Source: Aureococcus anophagefferens (taxonomy: Eukaryota > Sar > Pelagophyceae > Pelagomonadales > Pelagomonadaceae). From it: a stretch of 64,000 nucleotides of DNA. Numbering within the stretch: position 1 is the stretch's first letter; every line of letters begins with the position of its first letter. The stretch is from the NCBI RefSeq assembly GCF_000186865.1, contig NW_008705569.1, positions 65,211 through 129,210 of the forward strand. Direction: 5' to 3'. This document shows, piece by piece, positions 34,881 to 42,906 of the stretch. Position numbers and translations under genes: made by a program. The notes beneath the pieces are model-generated. The model saw only the letters and a program-made list of their open reading frames with translations. It had not been told where the DNA came from and made no database searches.

Positions 34881-37109
34881 CTAGGTGCGCCCGCCGTGTT
34901 TTCGGAGGAGCTTGCCGAAGCTGTCGTCCATGCCCGCTTCAGGGCTATAGGAGACCTGCGCGTAGGAGAGCGCAGTGCGTCCCTGCATGTCGCGAAGGTT
35001 CGGCTTCGCGCCTCGTTCGAGCAGCAGTTTGCACGTCTCAATCTGCGGTGGCCTTGCGGCGACCGCCAGGATAAGAGCAGTCTTTCCGATATGATTCCGC
35101 CAGTTCAAATTCAGAGATGGGCCGGCGGCATCGAGGAGAGCGCGCACGATCGCCGCGTTCGCCCAGGGCGCGGCGAGCGTCAGCACGCTGTCGCGCTTGC
35201 GCGTCCGCGCGCTCAGGTTCGAGGCTCCGATCAACACCTCGAAGAGCGGGCAAAGGGAAGGCAGATCTAGAAACAGAGTCTGACTGTAAGTCCTTCGGAA
35301 AGGATACCGGCAATTCTGGTCAAGGGCGAACATGAGTGGCGTGAGACCATCGGAATTCTTCGCGTTCGCGTCGACTCCCGCGCGGATCAACGCCGCGACG
35401 ACCTCCGTCTTGCGTTCGAAGACCGCATTCGCTTGAGCCCGGGACAGCTCGGAGCCCCCCGCGCGCCAAGGTGCAGAATCGGGCAGATCGGACGCGCGCA
35501 TCGCATGATGGAGCGCGTTCATTTTCCTCGAGTCCTTGGCGTTTACGTCCGCGCCCAGACCGATCAGTGCTTCCACGCGCGGCGCGTCCATCCATGCGAC
35601 TGCATAGAGAAGAGGCGTCTTGCCACCGTAATGATCCCTTAGCGCATTCTTGGAGTCCTTGGCGTTAATGTCGCCGCCCGCGGCAACCAGGGCGGACACG
35701 TGCGTCAATCGATCGAGACACGCGTCGGCCATCGTTTCCGGATTTTCCTCGGACGGAGAATACTTAGAATGCCAGCCGGTTCCTCCGTAAGGCTCACCAG
35801 ACGAATACTCGCAGACAACATGCAATGCTGTTTGACCCATCGCGTTCTTCGATTTCACGTCCGCTCCCGACTTCATCAATGCGCGGAAGAACGTCCTCTG
35901 GTTCAGTCGCCAACCCATGATGAAGCAACCATCTTCATGCACGTTCCTCAGGGCGTATGGAGACGATGCGCTTGCGTCGCGATCGCGATTATTATAGGGC
36001 TTGAGCGCGAGATGGAGTGCCGAATTCCCGGTCCGCTCCTCCTTGGACGTCACGACCGCGCCGGCGGCGATCAGCGCGGGGCCGTGTCTGCGCGCGCAGC
36101 TATGGAGAAGGGTCTCCTCACGAATGGCTTCTGGAGCGGTATCGAGGAGCAGCTTCACGACGGGCCAACTCTTCCGAGCTACCGCGTCGGTTAATGGCGT
36201 CACCACGGCTTTTGACCAGGTAAATTTGGCATTCAAATACGGTTGCAAAACGAGAGCTTTCGGATCGCGTGAAGCCGTCAGGATCGTCTTTACAAGGCCA
36301 ACATCCTGCAACGCGATGGCCGCTGTTAAAGCGTTGACAGTGCCGTTGCGACGAATCGACACGGTCTCGGGCTTGGCGCCGGCGTCGAGAAGAATTCGCA
36401 CGAGCACGCGGCGCTGCTCCACGGACCAGTAGGGATTCGTGAGGGCAGTGTGGAGCGCCGTCGCTTCTATTTCAAGTTCAGTCTTTGCGGCGTAGATGAA
36501 CCTCACATCTGGATCAAGCCCCGCGTCGAGAAGCATCTGGAGCGCGTCGGTACACACGTCGTCACGACCGTACATATCGAAGTGGTAGCGCGTGTAGACG
36601 CCGGATCGATCAGCTATCGATACGCATTGCTCGTCGCGTGGATTGTAGCGCATCGCCGTAGCCATCAACGTTTCTGCCGTGCCGCGAATTCCTAGCGCGA
36701 GAAGTTGCGAGAAGGTCTGAAGGGCGAAGAGAGCGTCGTCACCCGGTTCATCTTCTGATACGGCAACGTGCAGGACTGAATTGAGGAGCGGCAAATTTGC
36801 GGTGCCCGGGACGGCATCGACCTCCGACTCTTCTCCGTCATCGGCAACGAGCGTAAAAGTCGTGGGCTCCGCCATCGCCTCGGCGCGCGTGATGCCGAAC
36901 ACGCCGCGCCGGCCCACCTCCAGCGCCCGCTCCCACGCGTTCTCTTGCGCGCTGAGCCGGCCTTTGAGGACAGTATCGAGGCGAAACGAGGCCCGGTAGC
37001 CGGCGAAAGGGAGCACGCAGTCGATGATGAGCGACTCGGGAAGGCGAGTTAGATCGGCGGCCGTGGCAGGTTTTGCTTTCGTGATGGCCTTCCGGCGTCG
37101 CGGGGCCAT
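34881..37109 (-). CDS. Large ankyrin-repeat protein
   Basis: 742 residues from ATG 37109 (MAPRRRKAITK). After a basic N-terminus and LPESLIIDCVLPFAGYRASF, which looks F-box-like, there are at least nine ankyrin-type repeats, e.g. LLDAGLDPDV, LVRILLDAGAKPE, GQTALHVVCEYS, ALVAAGGDINAKDSK, LIGLGADVNAKDSRKMNALHHAM, LIRAGVDANAKNSDGLTPLMFAL, LLERGAKPNLRDMQGRTALSYAQ. Base composition is visibly less GC-biased than its neighbours, as in the adjacent MYND array. Divergent from the first array gene, ~118 bp apart. Scaffold or ubiquitin-ligase receptor are possible roles. Confidence 0.87.
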   Translation of the reverse strand: MAPRRRKAITKAKPATAADLTRLPESLIIDCVLPFAGYRASFRLDTVLKGRLSAQENAWERALEVGRRGVFGITRAEAMAEPTTFTLVADDGEESEVDAVPGTANLPLLNSVLHVAVSEDEPGDDALFALQTFSQLLALGIRGTAETLMATAMRYNPRDEQCVSIADRSGVYTRYHFDMYGRDDVCTDALQMLLDAGLDPDVRFIYAAKTELEIEATALHTALTNPYWSVEQRRVLVRILLDAGAKPETVSIRRNGTVNALTAAIALQDVGLVKTILTASRDPKALVLQPYLNAKFTWSKAVVTPLTDAVARKSWPVVKLLLDTAPEAIREETLLHSCARRHGPALIAAGAVVTSKEERTGNSALHLALKPYNNRDRDASASSPYALRNVHEDGCFIMGWRLNQRTFFRALMKSGADVKSKNAMGQTALHVVCEYSSGEPYGGTGWHSKYSPSEENPETMADACLDRLTHVSALVAAGGDINAKDSKNALRDHYGGKTPLLYAVAWMDAPRVEALIGLGADVNAKDSRKMNALHHAMRASDLPDSAPWRAGGSELSRAQANAVFERKTEVVAALIRAGVDANAKNSDGLTPLMFALDQNCRYPFRRTYSQTLFLDLPSLCPLFEVLIGASNLSARTRKRDSVLTLAAPWANAAIVRALLDAAGPSLNLNWRNHIGKTALILAVAARPPQIETCKLLLERGAKPNLRDMQGRTALSYAQVSYSPEAGMDDSFGKLLRKHGGRT

Positions 37110-37226
37110 GTTTGAAATGGGTGCGTGAAGAGCGAATATGCGCGCGCGCACCGCCGTCCCCGCACTCAGCTGAGGCGAAAAGTGCGGCTCTCGGCGATCG
37201 ACGGTGATCGACCCCGGGGCGACGCG

Positions 37227-38306
37227 ATGGCCGGCAATCGAGAGAATGCGACGTGGCAAGAGAAGAAGTTGGAGTATGAGAATCGCATGGCCCGAGCGAG
37301 GGGCAAAAAACTCGACACTCTCAAGACCTGCACGATCTGCGGCGCCGACAAGGCCAAGGCTTGCGCAGGTTGCGGCACGACGGCCTACTGTTCGACGGCC
37401 TGCCAACGCATCGACTGGCGCGACCGGGGCCACCGGAAGGTCTGCAAGAAGATCCAGGCCGCGGAGGCGGCGCGGGCCGAGGCGCCGACGCGCGCGCCGT
37501 CGCCGCCGCGGGACGTGTTCTACGGCCCCGCGCCGCGGTCGCACGCCGACGAGATCCGCGCGCGCATCGCGGCGGAACACGAGGCGGCGCGCGTGCGGCG
37601 GGAGGCGAACCCGGAGCGGGAGCCGGCGTCGGCGCGGTTTGGGTCGCGGTGCCCGATCTGCCTCGAGGAGTGGGACGTGAATGCTGCGGGCGTGTTTCGC
37701 GTCTGTTGCTGCCGGCTGGTCTGCAGGTCGTGCCAGGACAAGATCGGAAACGCGTGTCCCCTCTGTCGATTACCGGCCCCAAAAACCAATGCGGAGCAGC
37801 TCGCGCGTCTTCGCCGCCATGTGGAGAACGAGGTGCCGGAAGCGATTACGCATTTGGGAATTGCGTACCACAAAGGTCAGTTCGGCCTCGTGAAATCCGA
37901 TAAGAAAGCCGCGAAAATTATGAAGCGTGCGGTGGAGCTCGGAGATGTGCACGCGATGGGACTTCTTGGCGAACTGTACCGCGAGGGGTGGGGCGTCAAG
38001 CTGGACAAGAAGAAGGCGGAGCGGCTGTATCGCATGGGCGCGGCCCGGGGCGACGCGTTCTCGCAGAGCAGTTTAGCGTTTTTACTTGATTCTCAGGAGG
38101 AATTTGAAGAAGCATTCCGATACTACGCGCTCGCGGCGGATCAAGGCTATGCCTGTGGAGAGACTTGCCTTGGCTGTTGTTACAGGCGCGGAGAAGGCAC
38201 AGAAGTCGACCTCGGCAAAGCCAGATACTGGTTCGCGCGCGCCGCTGCCAAGGGCCACGAGGCAGCTATAGAGGCCCTCGCGGAACTCGACGCGCGAGGA
38301 GTATAG
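37227..38306 (+). CDS. MYND-RING-SEL1 protein, array copy 1
   Basis: 359 residues from ATG 37227 (the longer frame begins with GTG). MYND zinc finger: CTICGADKAKACAGCGTTAYCSTACQ..GHRKVC. A Pro/Ala linker (PSPPRDVFYGPAPRSHADE) leads to a RING-like finger CPICLEEWDVN..VCCCRLVCRSC..CPLCR, then about four SEL1 repeats (ELGDVHAMGLLGELYREGWGVKLDKKKAERL; AADQGYACGETCLGCCYRRGEGTEVDLGKARYW). This is the most divergent copy at the N-terminus and probably the oldest. Combination suggests an E3 ligase with peptide-binding MYND and SEL1 scaffold. Confidence 0.9.
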   Translation: MAGNRENATWQEKKLEYENRMARARGKKLDTLKTCTICGADKAKACAGCGTTAYCSTACQRIDWRDRGHRKVCKKIQAAEAARAEAPTRAPSPPRDVFYGPAPRSHADEIRARIAAEHEAARVRREANPEREPASARFGSRCPICLEEWDVNAAGVFRVCCCRLVCRSCQDKIGNACPLCRLPAPKTNAEQLARLRRHVENEVPEAITHLGIAYHKGQFGLVKSDKKAAKIMKRAVELGDVHAMGLLGELYREGWGVKLDKKKAERLYRMGAARGDAFSQSSLAFLLDSQEEFEEAFRYYALAADQGYACGETCLGCCYRRGEGTEVDLGKARYWFARAAAKGHEAAIEALAELDARGV

Positions 38307-38524
38307 CCTAACAATCTTTACGCCACGTCGTCGCCCGAGCCCGAGATGCTGCGCTTGCGCGCGGGCGAGTCATGCTTGGCCTTGGCGTCGTCGTCGCGGT
38401 GTTCCTCTCCGCGCCGACCTTCGTCCTCTGGTGCCTCGCGTTCTTGAACGCGAAGCCCGCCTGGCGCAAGGACGACGACGCCGCCGAGGGGGGCATGGAG
38501 AACGACATGAGTGCGGTGCTCTAG
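38307..38524 (+). repeat. Array 3' cassette, copy 1, with 50-codon ORF
   Basis: After the SEL1 stop comes aacaatctttacgcc and a block repeated behind every array gene. The plus frame from ATG 38372 to TAG 38524 encodes MLGLGVVVAVFLSAPTF..LAFLN, a clear membrane helix, then acidic GGMENDMSAVL. Only this copy has an ATG. The minus strand of the same block also has an ORF starting MSFSMPPS. Confidence 0.7.
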
Positions 38525-38558
38525 GGGTGGGCTCAGCCCTAGACGCCTCCCAGGTCCA

Positions 38559-38642
38559 GATTTTGAGCGATATTTGCCCCTGCGTGATCGAGCCCTCTTG
38601 CGCCCCCAACCTGAGCCCGCGCACCGCCCCCCGCAAACGATC
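38559..38642 (+). promoter_or_regulatory. Conserved upstream block, array copy 2
   Basis: attttgagcgat, then gcccctgcg-gatcgagccc, a variable C-rich spacer and gcaaacgatc immediately before ATG. Present before copies 2-5. Confidence 0.6.
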
Positions 38643-39698
38643 ATGAAGGCCGAGTACGTCGAGAAGCAGCGCGAATACGAAGAGAAGAAGGCGCGGGCGA
38701 AAGCGCTACAGCTGCGTTTGACGTGCACAATTTGTGGGGTGAAACCGAAGACCTTGCTGAACTGTCCTTGCGGGACGACACAATATTGTTCGACTGAATG
38801 CCAACGCATCGATTGGCGCGAGCGGGGCCACCGGAAGGCGTGCAAGAAGATCCGAAGCGAGCGCGCGGCGGAAGCGCCGACGCCCCCTTCGTCGCCGCCG
38901 CGCGAGGTGTTCTACGGCCCCGCGCCGCGGTCGCACGCCGACGAGATCCGCGCGCGCATCGCGGCGGAACACGAGGCGGCCCGCGTGCGGCGCGAGGCGA
39001 ACCCGGAGCGGGAGCCCTTGTCGGCACGGCTCGGGTCGCGGTGCCCGATCTGCTTGGAGGAGTGGGACGTGAATGTGAAGAACGTGTTTCGCGTCTGTTG
39101 CTGCCGAAGGGTCTGCCGATCGTGCCAGGACAAGATCGGGCGCGACGCGTGTCCCCTCTGTCGACTACCGTGCGCTGAAACCGGTGCGGAAAGACTCGCG
39201 CGTCTTCGCCGCCATGTGGAGAATGAGGTGCCTGAAGCAATTACGTTTTTGGGAAACGCGTACCGCCTCGGTCGGTACGGCCTCGTGAAATCCGATAAGA
39301 AAGCCGCAAAGATTTGGAAGCGCGCCGTGGAGCTCGGCGCCGTGGAGGCGACGAGACACCTTGCGGATTTGTACAACGAGGGGTTGGGCGTCAAGCTGGA
39401 CAAGAAGAAGGCGGAGCGGCTGTTTCGAATGGCCGCGGATCGGGGCGAAGCGACCGCGCAAAACAATTTAGGGTCTTTACTTTACTCTGAAGAGAAACAT
39501 GAAGAAGCGTTCCGGTACTTCGCGCTCGCGGCGGATCAAGGCTATACCTATGCGGAGAATAGCCTTGGCTGCTGTTACATGGACGGAGCAGGCACGGAAG
39601 TCGACCTCGGCAAAGCCAGGTACTGGTTCGAGCGCGCCGCTGCCAAGGGCAACGAGCATGCTATAGCGAACCTCGCGCGCCTCGACGAGCGAGTATAG
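38643..39698 (+). CDS. MYND-RING-SEL1 protein, array copy 2
   Basis: 351 residues from ATG 38643 (MKAEYVEKQREYEEKKARAK). Same order of domains as copy 1: coiled basic start, MYND (CTICGVKPKTLLNCPCGTTQYCSTECQ), linker, RING-like CPICLEEWDVNVKNVFRVCCCRRVC..CPLCRLPC, SEL1 repeats (LGNAYRLGRYGLVKSDKKAAKIW; LADLYNEGLGVKLDKKKAERL; AADQGYTYAENSLGCCYMDGAGTEVDLGKA). The first ~65 residues are almost identical to copies 3-5; the RING loop (VKNV) and SEL1 helix faces differ. Ends DERV. Confidence 0.9.
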   Translation: MKAEYVEKQREYEEKKARAKALQLRLTCTICGVKPKTLLNCPCGTTQYCSTECQRIDWRERGHRKACKKIRSERAAEAPTPPSSPPREVFYGPAPRSHADEIRARIAAEHEAARVRREANPEREPLSARLGSRCPICLEEWDVNVKNVFRVCCCRRVCRSCQDKIGRDACPLCRLPCAETGAERLARLRRHVENEVPEAITFLGNAYRLGRYGLVKSDKKAAKIWKRAVELGAVEATRHLADLYNEGLGVKLDKKKAERLFRMAADRGEATAQNNLGSLLYSEEKHEEAFRYFALAADQGYTYAENSLGCCYMDGAGTEVDLGKARYWFERAAAKGNEHAIANLARLDERV

Positions 39699-39914
39699 CC
39701 TAAGTCTTCACGCCGCGTCGTCGCCCGAGCCCGAGATGCTGCGCTCGCTCGCGGGCGCGTCGTGCTCGGCCTTGGTGTCGTCGTCGCGGCGTTCCTCTCC
39801 GCGCCGACCTTCGCGGTCTGGTGCCTGGCGTTCTTGAACGCGACGCCCACCTGGCACAAGGCCGACGACGCCGGCGAGGGGGGCATGGAGAACGACATGA
39901 GCGCGATGCTCTAG
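39699..39914 (+). repeat. Array 3' cassette, copy 2
   Basis: Same block as 38307-38524. The hydrophobic plus frame runs 39762-39914 (VLGLGVVVAAFLSAPTFAVW...MSAML) but has GTG where copy 1 has ATG, and a stop upstream. Confidence 0.7.
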
Positions 39915-39935
39915 GGGTGATTTAGGCCCGGGGTA

Positions 39936-40025
39936 GATTTTGAGCGATTTTGCTTAGCCGCGGCGCATGCGATTTTACCCTGCGAGATCGAGCCCCGACA
40001 CTGTCGCCGCGCACCGCAAACGATC
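39936..40025 (+). promoter_or_regulatory. Conserved upstream block, array copy 3
   Basis: gattttgagcgattttgc, a longer spacer than in the other copies, gagatcgagcccc, then gcaccgcaaacgatc before ATG 40026. Confidence 0.55.
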
Positions 40026-41084
40026 ATGAAGGCCGAGTACGTCGAGAAGCAGCGCGAATACGAAGAGAAGAAGGCGCGGGCGAAAGCGCTACAGCTGCGT
40101 TTGACGTGCACAATTTGTGGGGCGAAACCGAGAACTTTGCTGAAGTGTCCGTGCGGAACTACGCAGTATTGTTCGACTGAATGCCAACGGATCGACTGGC
40201 GCGAGCGGGGTCACCGGAAGGCGTGCAAGAAGATCCGAAGCGAGCGCGCGGCGGAAGCGCCGACGCCCCCGCCGTCGCCGCCGCGGGACGTGTTCTACGG
40301 CCCCGCGCCGCGGTCGCACGCCGACGAGGTGCGCGCGCGCATCGCGGCGGAACACGACGCGGCGCGCGCGCGGCGCGAGGCGAACCCGGAGCGGGAGCCG
40401 GCCTCGGCACGGCTCGGGTCGCGGTGCCCGATCTGCCTCGAGGAGTGGGACGTGAATGGGTCGCCGGTGTTTCGCGTCTGTTGCTCCCGGACGGTCTGCC
40501 GATCGTGCAACGACAAGATCGGATTCGGCGCGTGTCCCCTCTGTCGTGTACCGTGTTCAAAAGACAGTGCGGAGGAGCTCGCGCGTCTTCGCCGCCATGT
40601 GGAGAACGAGGTGCCGGAAGCAATTGCGTTTTTGGGAGACACGTACAGCCGAGGTTGGTTCGGCCTCGTGAAATCCGATAAGAAAGCGGCGAAGATTTGG
40701 AAGCGCGCCGTGGAGCTCGGAGATGTGCACGCGATGGTATATCTTGGGGAATTGCACGAGGCTGGAAGTGGCGTCAAGCTGGACAAGAAGAAGGCAGAGC
40801 GGCTGTTTCGCATGGCCGCAGATCGGGGCTCCGCGGCTGGGCAAAACAGGTTAGGGTTTTTACTTGATGCTGAGAAGAAATTTGACGAAGCTTTCCGGTA
40901 CTACGCGCTCGCGGCGGATCAAGGCTATACCCCTGGAGAGTTCAACCTTGGCCTTTGTTACAGCCGCGGAGAAGGCACGGAGGTCGACCTCGGCAAAGCC
41001 AAATACTGGTTCGAGCGCGCCGCTGCCAAGGGCCACGAGGATGCTATACACAACCTCGCGCACCTCGACGCGCGAGGAGTATAG
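40026..41084 (+). CDS. MYND-RING-SEL1 protein, array copy 3
   Basis: 352 residues. Domain order as copy 2. The RING loop reads VNGSPVFRVCCSRTVCRSCNDKIGFGACPLCRVPC, differing from its neighbours. SEL1 repeats: LGDTYSRGWFGLVKSDKKAAKIW; LGELHEAGSGVKLDKKKAERL; LGFLLDAEKKFDEAFRYYALAADQG; LGLCYSRGEGTEVDLGKAKYW. Ends DARGV. MYND cysteines and histidine are all kept, so the gene seems intact. Confidence 0.9.
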   Translation: MKAEYVEKQREYEEKKARAKALQLRLTCTICGAKPRTLLKCPCGTTQYCSTECQRIDWRERGHRKACKKIRSERAAEAPTPPPSPPRDVFYGPAPRSHADEVRARIAAEHDAARARREANPEREPASARLGSRCPICLEEWDVNGSPVFRVCCSRTVCRSCNDKIGFGACPLCRVPCSKDSAEELARLRRHVENEVPEAIAFLGDTYSRGWFGLVKSDKKAAKIWKRAVELGDVHAMVYLGELHEAGSGVKLDKKKAERLFRMAADRGSAAGQNRLGFLLDAEKKFDEAFRYYALAADQGYTPGEFNLGLCYSRGEGTEVDLGKAKYWFERAAAKGHEDAIHNLAHLDARGV

Positions 41085-41314
41085 CCTAACAATCTTTACG
41101 CCGCGTCGTCGCCCGAGCCCGAGATGCTGCGCTTGCGCGCGGGCGAGTCGTGCTTGGCCTTGGCGTCGTCGTCGCCGCGGCGTTCCTCTCCGCGTCGACC
41201 TTCGCGGTCTGGTGCCTGGCGTTCTTGAACGCGACGTCCACCTGGCACAAGGCCGACGACGTCGCCGAGGGGGGCATGGAGAACGACATGAGCGCGATGC
41301 TCTCGAATGCCTAG
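41085..41314 (+). repeat. Array 3' cassette, copy 3
   Basis: Plus frame 41150-41314 keeps the hydrophobic peptide with one extra Ala codon (a 3-nt insertion, so frame is kept) and ends MSAMLSNA. GTG instead of ATG at the start. Confidence 0.7.
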
Positions 41315-41339
41315 GGGTGGATTTAGGCCTCCTAGGTCA

Positions 41340-41417
41340 GATTTTGAGCGATTTTGCCCCTGCGCGATCGAGGCCCTCTTTGCGCCCCACACCCCGCGCG
41401 CCGCCCCGCGAACGATC
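41340..41417 (+). promoter_or_regulatory. Conserved upstream block, array copy 4
   Basis: gattttgagcgattttgccc, ctgcgcgatcgagg, C-rich spacer, then gcgaacgatc before ATG 41418. Confidence 0.6.
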
Positions 41418-42473
41418 ATGAAGGCCGAGTACGTCGAGAAGCAGCGCGAATACGAAGAGAAGAAGGCGCGGGCGAAAGCGCTACAGCTGCGTTTGACGTG
41501 CACAATTTGTGGGGCGAAACCAAGAACTTTGCTGAAGTGTCCGTGCGGGACGACACAATATTGTTCGACTGAATGCCAACGGATCGACTGGCGCGAGCGG
41601 GGCCACCGGAAGGCGTGCAAGAAGATCCGGAAGCGCGCGGCGGAAGCGCCGACGCGCGCGCCGTCGCCGCCGCGGGACGTGTTCTACGGCCCCGCGCCGC
41701 GGTCGCACGCCGACGAGGTGCGCGCGCGCATCGCGGCGGAGCACGAGGCCGCACGCGCCCTGCGGGAGGCGAAGCCGGAGCGGGAGCCGCTCTCGGCGCG
41801 GTACGGGCCGCGGTGCCCGATCTGTCTCGAGGAGTGGGACGTAAATGCTGCGGGCGTGCTTCGCGCCTGTTGCTGCCGGAGGGTCTGCCAATCGTGCGAG
41901 GACAAGATCGAAGCCGCGTGTCCCTTCTGTCGTATACCGCACGCGAAAACCGATGCGGAGCAGCTCGCGCGTCTTCGCCGCCATGTGGAGAACGAGGTGC
42001 CGGAAGCGATTTCGTCTTTGGGAAGTGCGTACCGCCACGGTCGGATGGGCCTCGCGAAATCCGATAAGAAAGCCGCGAAGATTTACCGGCGCGCTGTGGA
42101 GCTCGGCGACGTGGACGCGATGGTACGACTTGGGGAATTGCGCGTGACTGGAAGTGGCGTCAAGCTGGACAAGAAGAAGGCTGAGCGGCTGTTTCGAATG
42201 GCCGCGGATCGGGGCGATGCACGGGCGCAAACCAGCTTAGCGTTTTTACTTCATTCTGAGGAGAAATCCGAAGAAGCGTTTCGTTACTACGCGCTCGCGG
42301 CGGATCAAGGAAGTACCTATGCGGAGGCTTCCCTTGGCTGCTTTTACTGGAATGGTAAAGGCACGGAAGTCGACCTCGGCAAAGCCAGATACTGGTTCGA
42401 GCGCGCCGCTGCCAAGGGCGACGAGCATGCTATAGCGAACCTCGCGCGCCTTGACCGCGCAAGTATAGCCTAA
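41418..42473 (+). CDS. MYND-RING-SEL1 protein, array copy 4
   Basis: 351 residues from ATG 41418. N-terminal ~65 residues as copies 2, 3 and 5, then KKIRKRAAEAPTRAPSPP with one residue less in the linker. RING-like CPICLEEWDVNAAGVLRACCCRRVCQSCEDKIEAACPFCRIPHAK: the last pair is CPFC and the usual following Cys is His here. SEL1 repeats: LGSAYRHGRMGLAKSDKKAAKIY; LGELRVTGSGVKLDKKKAERL; LGCFYWNGKGTEVDLGKARYW. Ends LDRASIA, unlike the DARG end of other copies. Confidence 0.9.
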   Translation: MKAEYVEKQREYEEKKARAKALQLRLTCTICGAKPRTLLKCPCGTTQYCSTECQRIDWRERGHRKACKKIRKRAAEAPTRAPSPPRDVFYGPAPRSHADEVRARIAAEHEAARALREAKPEREPLSARYGPRCPICLEEWDVNAAGVLRACCCRRVCQSCEDKIEAACPFCRIPHAKTDAEQLARLRRHVENEVPEAISSLGSAYRHGRMGLAKSDKKAAKIYRRAVELGDVDAMVRLGELRVTGSGVKLDKKKAERLFRMAADRGDARAQTSLAFLLHSEEKSEEAFRYYALAADQGSTYAEASLGCFYWNGKGTEVDLGKARYWFERAAAKGDEHAIANLARLDRASIA

Positions 42474-42686
42474 CAATCTTTACGCCGCGTCGTCGCCCGA
42501 GCCCGAGATGCTGCGCTTGCGCGCGGGCGCGTCGTGCTTGGCCTCGGCGTCGTCGTCGCCGCGTTCCTCTCCGCGCCGACCTTCGCGGTCTGGATTCTGG
42601 CGTTCTTGAACGCGACGCCCACCTGGCACAAGGCCGACGACGCCGCCGAGGGGGGCATGGAGAATCAAAGGGAAGGGCTAGGGTAG
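42474..42686 (+). repeat. Array 3' cassette, copy 4 (recombined end)
   Basis: Matches the other cassettes to GGMEN, then changes abruptly to unrelated sequence (QREGLG, stop at 42684). The following 42687-42830 is unique to this interval and shows no ORF or RNA. Confidence 0.65.
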
Positions 42687-42830
42687 TGGAGCGGGGAGCG
42701 GGAGCACGATCGGGAGGATCGGCCTAAGTGCCCCATACCACGCCCAGCGAGAGTCCGGTTCCCCCGTGGGTCTCGGCTAGGCCCGGGCTAGCAGTAAGCG
42801 ACTCCAGGCCAGGCCTAAGCCAGCGGCCAT

Positions 42831-42906
42831 GAGCGATTTTGCCCTTGCGTGATCGAGCCCCTCTTGCGCCCCCAACAAGTATACGCGCGCCGCCCCGCAA
42901 ACGATC
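42831..42906 (+). promoter_or_regulatory. Conserved upstream block, array copy 5
   Basis: gagcgattttgcccttgcg, gatcgagccc, spacer, gccccgcaaacgatc before ATG 42907. Homology resumes exactly at gagcgatttt. Confidence 0.6.

Noticed and set aside
42470..42658. Small minus-strand ORFs (MSFSMPPS...) in the array cassettes as genes
   Set aside because: Open in several copies but low-complexity; the opposite frame encodes a cleaner hydrophobic peptide. Kept only as an alternative.
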